A stretch of 64,000 nucleotides of DNA from Turritopsis dohrnii. Taxonomy: Eukaryota; Cnidaria; Hydrozoa; Anthoathecata; Oceaniidae. The position numbers and the translations under genes were made by a program. Shown here in pieces: positions 59,725 to 64,000 of the stretch. How positions within the stretch are numbered: position 1 is the first letter of the stretch; each line of letters opens with the position of its first letter. The notes below the pieces were generated by a model, which saw nothing but the letters and a program-made list of their open reading frames with translations, made no database searches and had not been told where the DNA came from. Where the stretch lies: the NCBI GenBank assembly GCA_027922465.2, contig BQMF02000228.1, positions 434,001 to 498,000 on the forward strand, written 5' to 3'.

Positions 59725-62308
59725 AGATGGTCCCAAAAAAGTCATATCATGAAAATCGCGTGACCATACCTGAAACATCCATCAACATCATCAAATACGT
59801 GATAGATTCTGTCCATACAATCACGTGTGGAAGAATTTACCGTACATGTATTTGGCTGACTTAAAGAAACACACGTACTTCTTGAATTCCTTCAGCATAA
59901 CGCTTTAAGTGTTTTCGGTTGCTTCCGTTGTAAATCGTTTGTAAATAACCGAAGAAAGCGTTGGAAAAGACATTTAAACGCTCATAGAAAAGTATTTGAT
60001 TCTGATCCGATAGAAGTTCTACATCGTAAAATCGATACAATATTTTTTAAATCGATCAAGACATGCAACTCTCTTCACTTTTTTCAATTCGTGCTTACAT
60101 TCATATCAGAAGAGAAATGGCGGGCGTAGTTTACCGCCTCGTATAACATCCAGTGACGCTGTTAATTATCATTGTCGTCTAGTGTTTTAAGTTTGCAGTA
60201 TATCAATGTTACGTTTGCGACATTTTCTTGGAATACAGATTCTACATCCTGCACTAAAGAACTGGGACGCTTTCAAAATTTCACCGTTCAGATAGAGGAA
60301 AATATGATGAAATCTGTTTATAATCTGCATTTGCTGCAGCTTGTATTAAGAATGTTTGAATTGCATAAGAATAAAAGATAATTCGATGGGTTCCTCTTTT
60401 ATTTACTAAACTGTAGCAAAAGTATTGTTTTCTCTTCCTAATGCTCAATGAAAAGTGATAAGCTCAAAGCCAACGGTTTGTCGACTCAAGTTACTAATAC
60501 GACAACCAACCACATAACTCGCTATCACTCACGCATGTTACATTCTATGTACATATTATACATATTATACTATGTTTACATACGAGGCTGGTCAGCAATT
60601 TACCACAACATTGATGATGTGATGGAGAGTGAATCTACAAAATATTATTTATACATGAAATAGAAATCCTAAAAAATACTCAGTTTTTTCGATTGTTGTT
60701 TCATATGCAGTTTGTCATGTAACGATTTTTCGATTTTTGAGAGTTCCTCTATTTCGTGTCGAGTTATATCGATGTTCTTTTTAATTGTTCGAGAAATTGT
60801 CGTATCCCTGAAAAAAAATAATAAACAACATAAATGAAAATAATTCGTTATTAATGATTACTCGTTTTTAATGTGTCAAGAAAAAAAACAAACAATTGTG
60901 CCAGGTGCTTCATGGTCTATGAAATTGAAAAGGAGGCTGCTAACATTTTTCGACCACGATACTTAATTATCTTTATTCTATTTAGAAAACGAGGAAGTGG
61001 GCTAGAATGTGCTCTTGTTATCGCAGACAAAAGCAACAAATTTTAGTTTGAGATTCGCTATATCAACCTGTTCATTTCCTTCAAATTCTGTTATCACAAC
61101 ACAGTATTGATAAATAGTGTGATGCTCAATCAGTAGAATTGTTCTCGTTTAGAATTACTTTATTCTTTCTTGAAAACAGAATCATAAAGTGTTTGGGTTC
61201 GTCAAGATTTAACTCAGAACCAGATAGGGACTTTTGTTCAACATTGAGAACATCGATGTTTAACACAAAATACAATGAAAAGCTTGTAGAGCTCCAACAC
61301 TTTCTATAAAATAAAAGGTTTCTTAACTTGATGAACAAATGTAAAAAACGAAGACCAGAACATTCAAAGTCCAGATAGATTTGAAGAAATAAGAACAACA
61401 GAAATGAACACATCAAGTTCAAGAGAGCGGAACAACCAAAAGTAAATATTTACAGCTCCCTTAACAGTAAAAACGCCAAGATCACATGGGAACCAGTAGA
61501 TTGGCGTTCTACCGCCCTAGAAACACCGCAACCTATTTATTTTTAGCAAATAAATGATATCGATTCAAGTTGTTTTGGTAGAGTACATAACATGCTATCG
61601 TAAGCAAAAACATCACAAAATTGTGACACGCCCGTTTCTGTAGTTCATCCTATCGAAAACAGTCATCAATTCTTTAATGAATCCGATAATGTAAATCGAC
61701 TTTGGTGATCAACTACAAAATAAATCCGAAACAATCCATTATTTTTTACAGTGTTGTCATAGATAAGAAAGTGTTATCCATAGGTGAATGTTGAAAAACA
61801 AATCAGTTGTTTCTGAGTCGCTTTCAAACCGATAAGAATTCATTCATGACACAACACTGAACCAAGCGACATCGGAAGTTAGCCGTACGACAAGAACATA
61901 GTTCGGTCGTTCTTTCTTACAGAAAATCTATCGACTACATTTTTAATGACCATCTGTTCGAAGCTTAAGTCTTTTCAACTAAATTGATGAAAAAATCAAA
62001 TATAGACCTGTTGTCGTAACACTGATATGAACGAGGAATCGAGTTACAGATCTTCATTAAACAACAATAGATAAGAAATCTGATTATGGTTACAGGTTAG
62101 GATAAGCCTAATTGAAAATACCTCTTCAGGTTTTTTAAAGACTATGGGTCACCCAACAAATCCTACAACGTGATGGTGATTTATACAGTTCGTATACCCT
62201 TTAACGAGATTGGCATAAGCTAAATGTTGATGTATTTACATTGAGTCCAGACAGTTTGAACAGTCGAACGAATTTGAACGGAAACAAACGACTAATCAAT
62301 TTGAAATC
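59725..62308. other. Intergenic region between PA14 and innexin genes
   Basis: 2.6 kb with no gene that I can support. It probably holds the 3' UTR of the PA14 gene (AATAAA at 60370-60375) and the innexin 5' UTR and promoter. A minus-strand open stretch of 98 codons at 61126-61422 and a + strand one at 60172-60381 have no recognised domain. Confidence 0.5.
60370..60375 (+). promoter_or_regulatory. Candidate poly(A) signal AATAAA
   Basis: AATAAA lies 646 nt after the stop of the PA14-domain gene on the same strand. In AT-rich DNA this hexamer is common by chance, so support is weak. Confidence 0.25.
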
Positions 62309-63993
62309 ATGAGTGGAATCATTGCAAACATCAAAGATATACTAACAATCAAACTCAAAGTCCGCCATGATTCGCACACAGACCAGTACAGTCGAGTCTT
62401 CATGGTCAAAATTCTACTTGTGGGAACCCTTCTAATTGGTTTAAATTGGTACCATGATAAGATCACCTGTATGGTCCCCAATTCGATCAAGATTGAGAAG
62501 GAGTACATTTCCGACACGTGCTGGATTCAAGGCTTTTATGTGTACGAAGAGGTGGCGGCAGAACGAAATACTGTCGCGTATGACGGAATACCGACTAATC
62601 TTGACCATGACGGACGTTACGACAACGGGAAATATTGTGTTGCTGACTCGCCACGTCAATATATTGCCGACAAGGACTGCAAACCATTGCGAAAGTTGTT
62701 CTACGTTCAGTACCAGTACATGACGTTCTTCGTTGCAGTACTAGCTGTTATGTATTACCTCCCTCACGTCGGATTCATGATTGTCAATTCCGACATGATC
62801 GCCTTGAAATCCAACCTCAAAATGCCAGATGCCGATGAAATCATTCAGAATTTCTTCGATCCGATACAGAACAGAACGCCACGCATGAAAGTCAAAGTTC
62901 TTGCTAATCTGATGATAAAACTCATGTACATGGTTGTTAACATGACCAGCTTTCTGCTCACAGATCGCGTTTTAAACGGACATTATTTACAGTTTGGCCT
63001 CAACTGGATGAAGTGGGCAGGTCTATCCAATCACTTGGCGTATGATTATATGGGTAGAAGGGGAACACCAAAGCCAGGACAATATCTGTTACCAACGTTC
63101 GGTATATGCGAGGTAAAGTAAACTATAGTTTAATCATCAGTAACAAAACATCTCGGCTGTCCATTCACCTCTCTTCCCACACTAGCCGCAAAAGTTTCGA
63201 GCTTCTGACGTAATCGACCGTAGTAACTCTCCGTCTCCCCTTCCCTTCCCTTCATGTCACAGTGAAAACATGCAGGGCTTTTTTCATCATTCTAGCTACA
63301 CGAGGGAGCGCGTGACGTGCGAACGACCATCACGGACAAACACAAACTCATTTGCGAATACAGTCAACACATCTTGTATCATTACGTGCTGTTGGTTTTG
63401 TGGTTCCTATTTATAATCGGTATCGTCATTTCGGCCGTTGGATTCATTCAGAAGAGCTATGCATATTTCAGATTTTTCACGTGCATTGGAAGACAGGTAG
63501 ATGATGTCATCAAAACCCCTTTTTCTGTTAAGTAATGGACTAAGGTTTTCCGAGAGTATCGATTTTATTGAGGTCATTTTTAAGGATTAAGTTACTGATT
63601 GCTCGAAAAAGAAAATGTAAGCCATTCTGTATTACAGGTTTGTCCAACAACACACGATCATCACGTAGCCCTTAATACAAACACACCCACCTTAAATATT
63701 GTTGTACGTCAACTCAATACAAGAGTCCATCACTGCTTTAACATCATTGTTTATGTCAGTCCGTTACATAGAATATTTCACCATAGGAACGGGACATACG
63801 AGAACTCGGTGACAATTTTACCGTCCGGGAACATGAGTATTTAACGTACATCAGACAAAAGAACCTGATTATGTATGCAACGATACTGGAGAAAATTCGT
63901 AGCCGAGAAAAGGGACAGAATGAAGACCGATTTCGAAATGGTATGGATGGCAAAGCTCCCGCAGGAAATGACTACATACCGCGGGTCGTTTGA
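62309..63993 (+). CDS. Innexin gap-junction protein, 3 exons, complete
   Basis: Exons 62309-63112, 63296-63496 and 63787-63993 sum to 1,212 nt (403 codons plus TGA at 63991-63993), within the usual innexin size. Innexins form gap-junction channels and hemichannels in invertebrates. Visible: short N-terminus, TM1 about 31-47 (VFMVKILLVGTLLIGLNW), loop 1 with Cys54 and Cys71 in SDTCWIQGFYVYEE, TM2 about 133-156 with the hallmark YYLP, TM3 about 204-222, loop 2 with Cys267 and a second Cys in HKLICEYSQH, then TM4 in exon 2 (VLLVLWFLFIIGIVISAVGF). The third exon encodes a hydrophilic tail with EHEYLTYIRQKN, which resembles the post-TM4 helix region of the family. The start is the first ATG, with an in-frame hydrophilic N-terminus of normal length. 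An alternative acceptor at 63638 would give a different tail. Confidence 0.9.
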
Positions 63994-64000
63994 TTATAAC

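Noticed and set aside
1..64000. CRISPR arrays, operons, bacterial genes
   Set aside because: Every gene is spliced with animal-type protein families; the tandem repeats lack spacer structure.

Overview
This is an AT-rich animal genome window with three spliced genes, all on the + strand, every intron GT-AG. The innexin gene, the CACTA/EnSpm-type TNP2 transposon, the AT-rich introns and an RNF213-type ligase point to an invertebrate. A cnidarian, perhaps a medusozoan, is my best guess, but this is inference.

Layout. (1) 1-4325: a 175-bp fold-back repeat with a telomere-like core, then a decayed TNP2 transposase gene with one in-frame TGA and one frameshift. (2) 4326-6785: no gene recognised; this may be intergenic or a 5' intron of the next gene. 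(3) 6786-46436: an RNF213-like giant AAA+ E3 ubiquitin ligase. I chained 66 exons by splice sites and phase into one open frame of 12,429 nt (4,142 codons plus stop). The 5' end is missing because the first exon seen is internal. Walker motifs of AAA2, AAA3 and AAA4 and the RZ zinc finger are present, but no RING finger is found where vertebrate RNF213 has one. (4) 46437-48535: intergenic, with a 16-bp tandem repeat. (5) 48536-59724: a secreted protein with a signal peptide, one PA14 domain and about 1,550 residues of biased composition. These run from a Ser/Asp/Lys-rich stretch through a Gly/His/Met-rich block, a poly-Gly stretch and a Pro/Asn/Gln/Glu-rich block to a Lys/Arg-rich block. The 13 exons chain without a phase error into 1,741 codons plus stop. 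(6) 59725-62308: intergenic. (7) 62309-63993: a complete three-exon innexin of 403 codons.

The three genes look functionally unrelated: intracellular ubiquitin signalling and defence, an extracellular matrix-like secreted protein, and a gap-junction channel. Their order does not suggest a common pathway. The introns carry many non-autonomous elements: MITEs with terminal inverted repeats, a perfect 37-bp hairpin, a TTAA-flanked element with TTCGCGAA motifs, two copies of a SINE-like repeat, and a 19-bp satellite. Exon coordinates come from reading splice signals and checking phases by eye; family assignments come from recognised motifs, without any database search.
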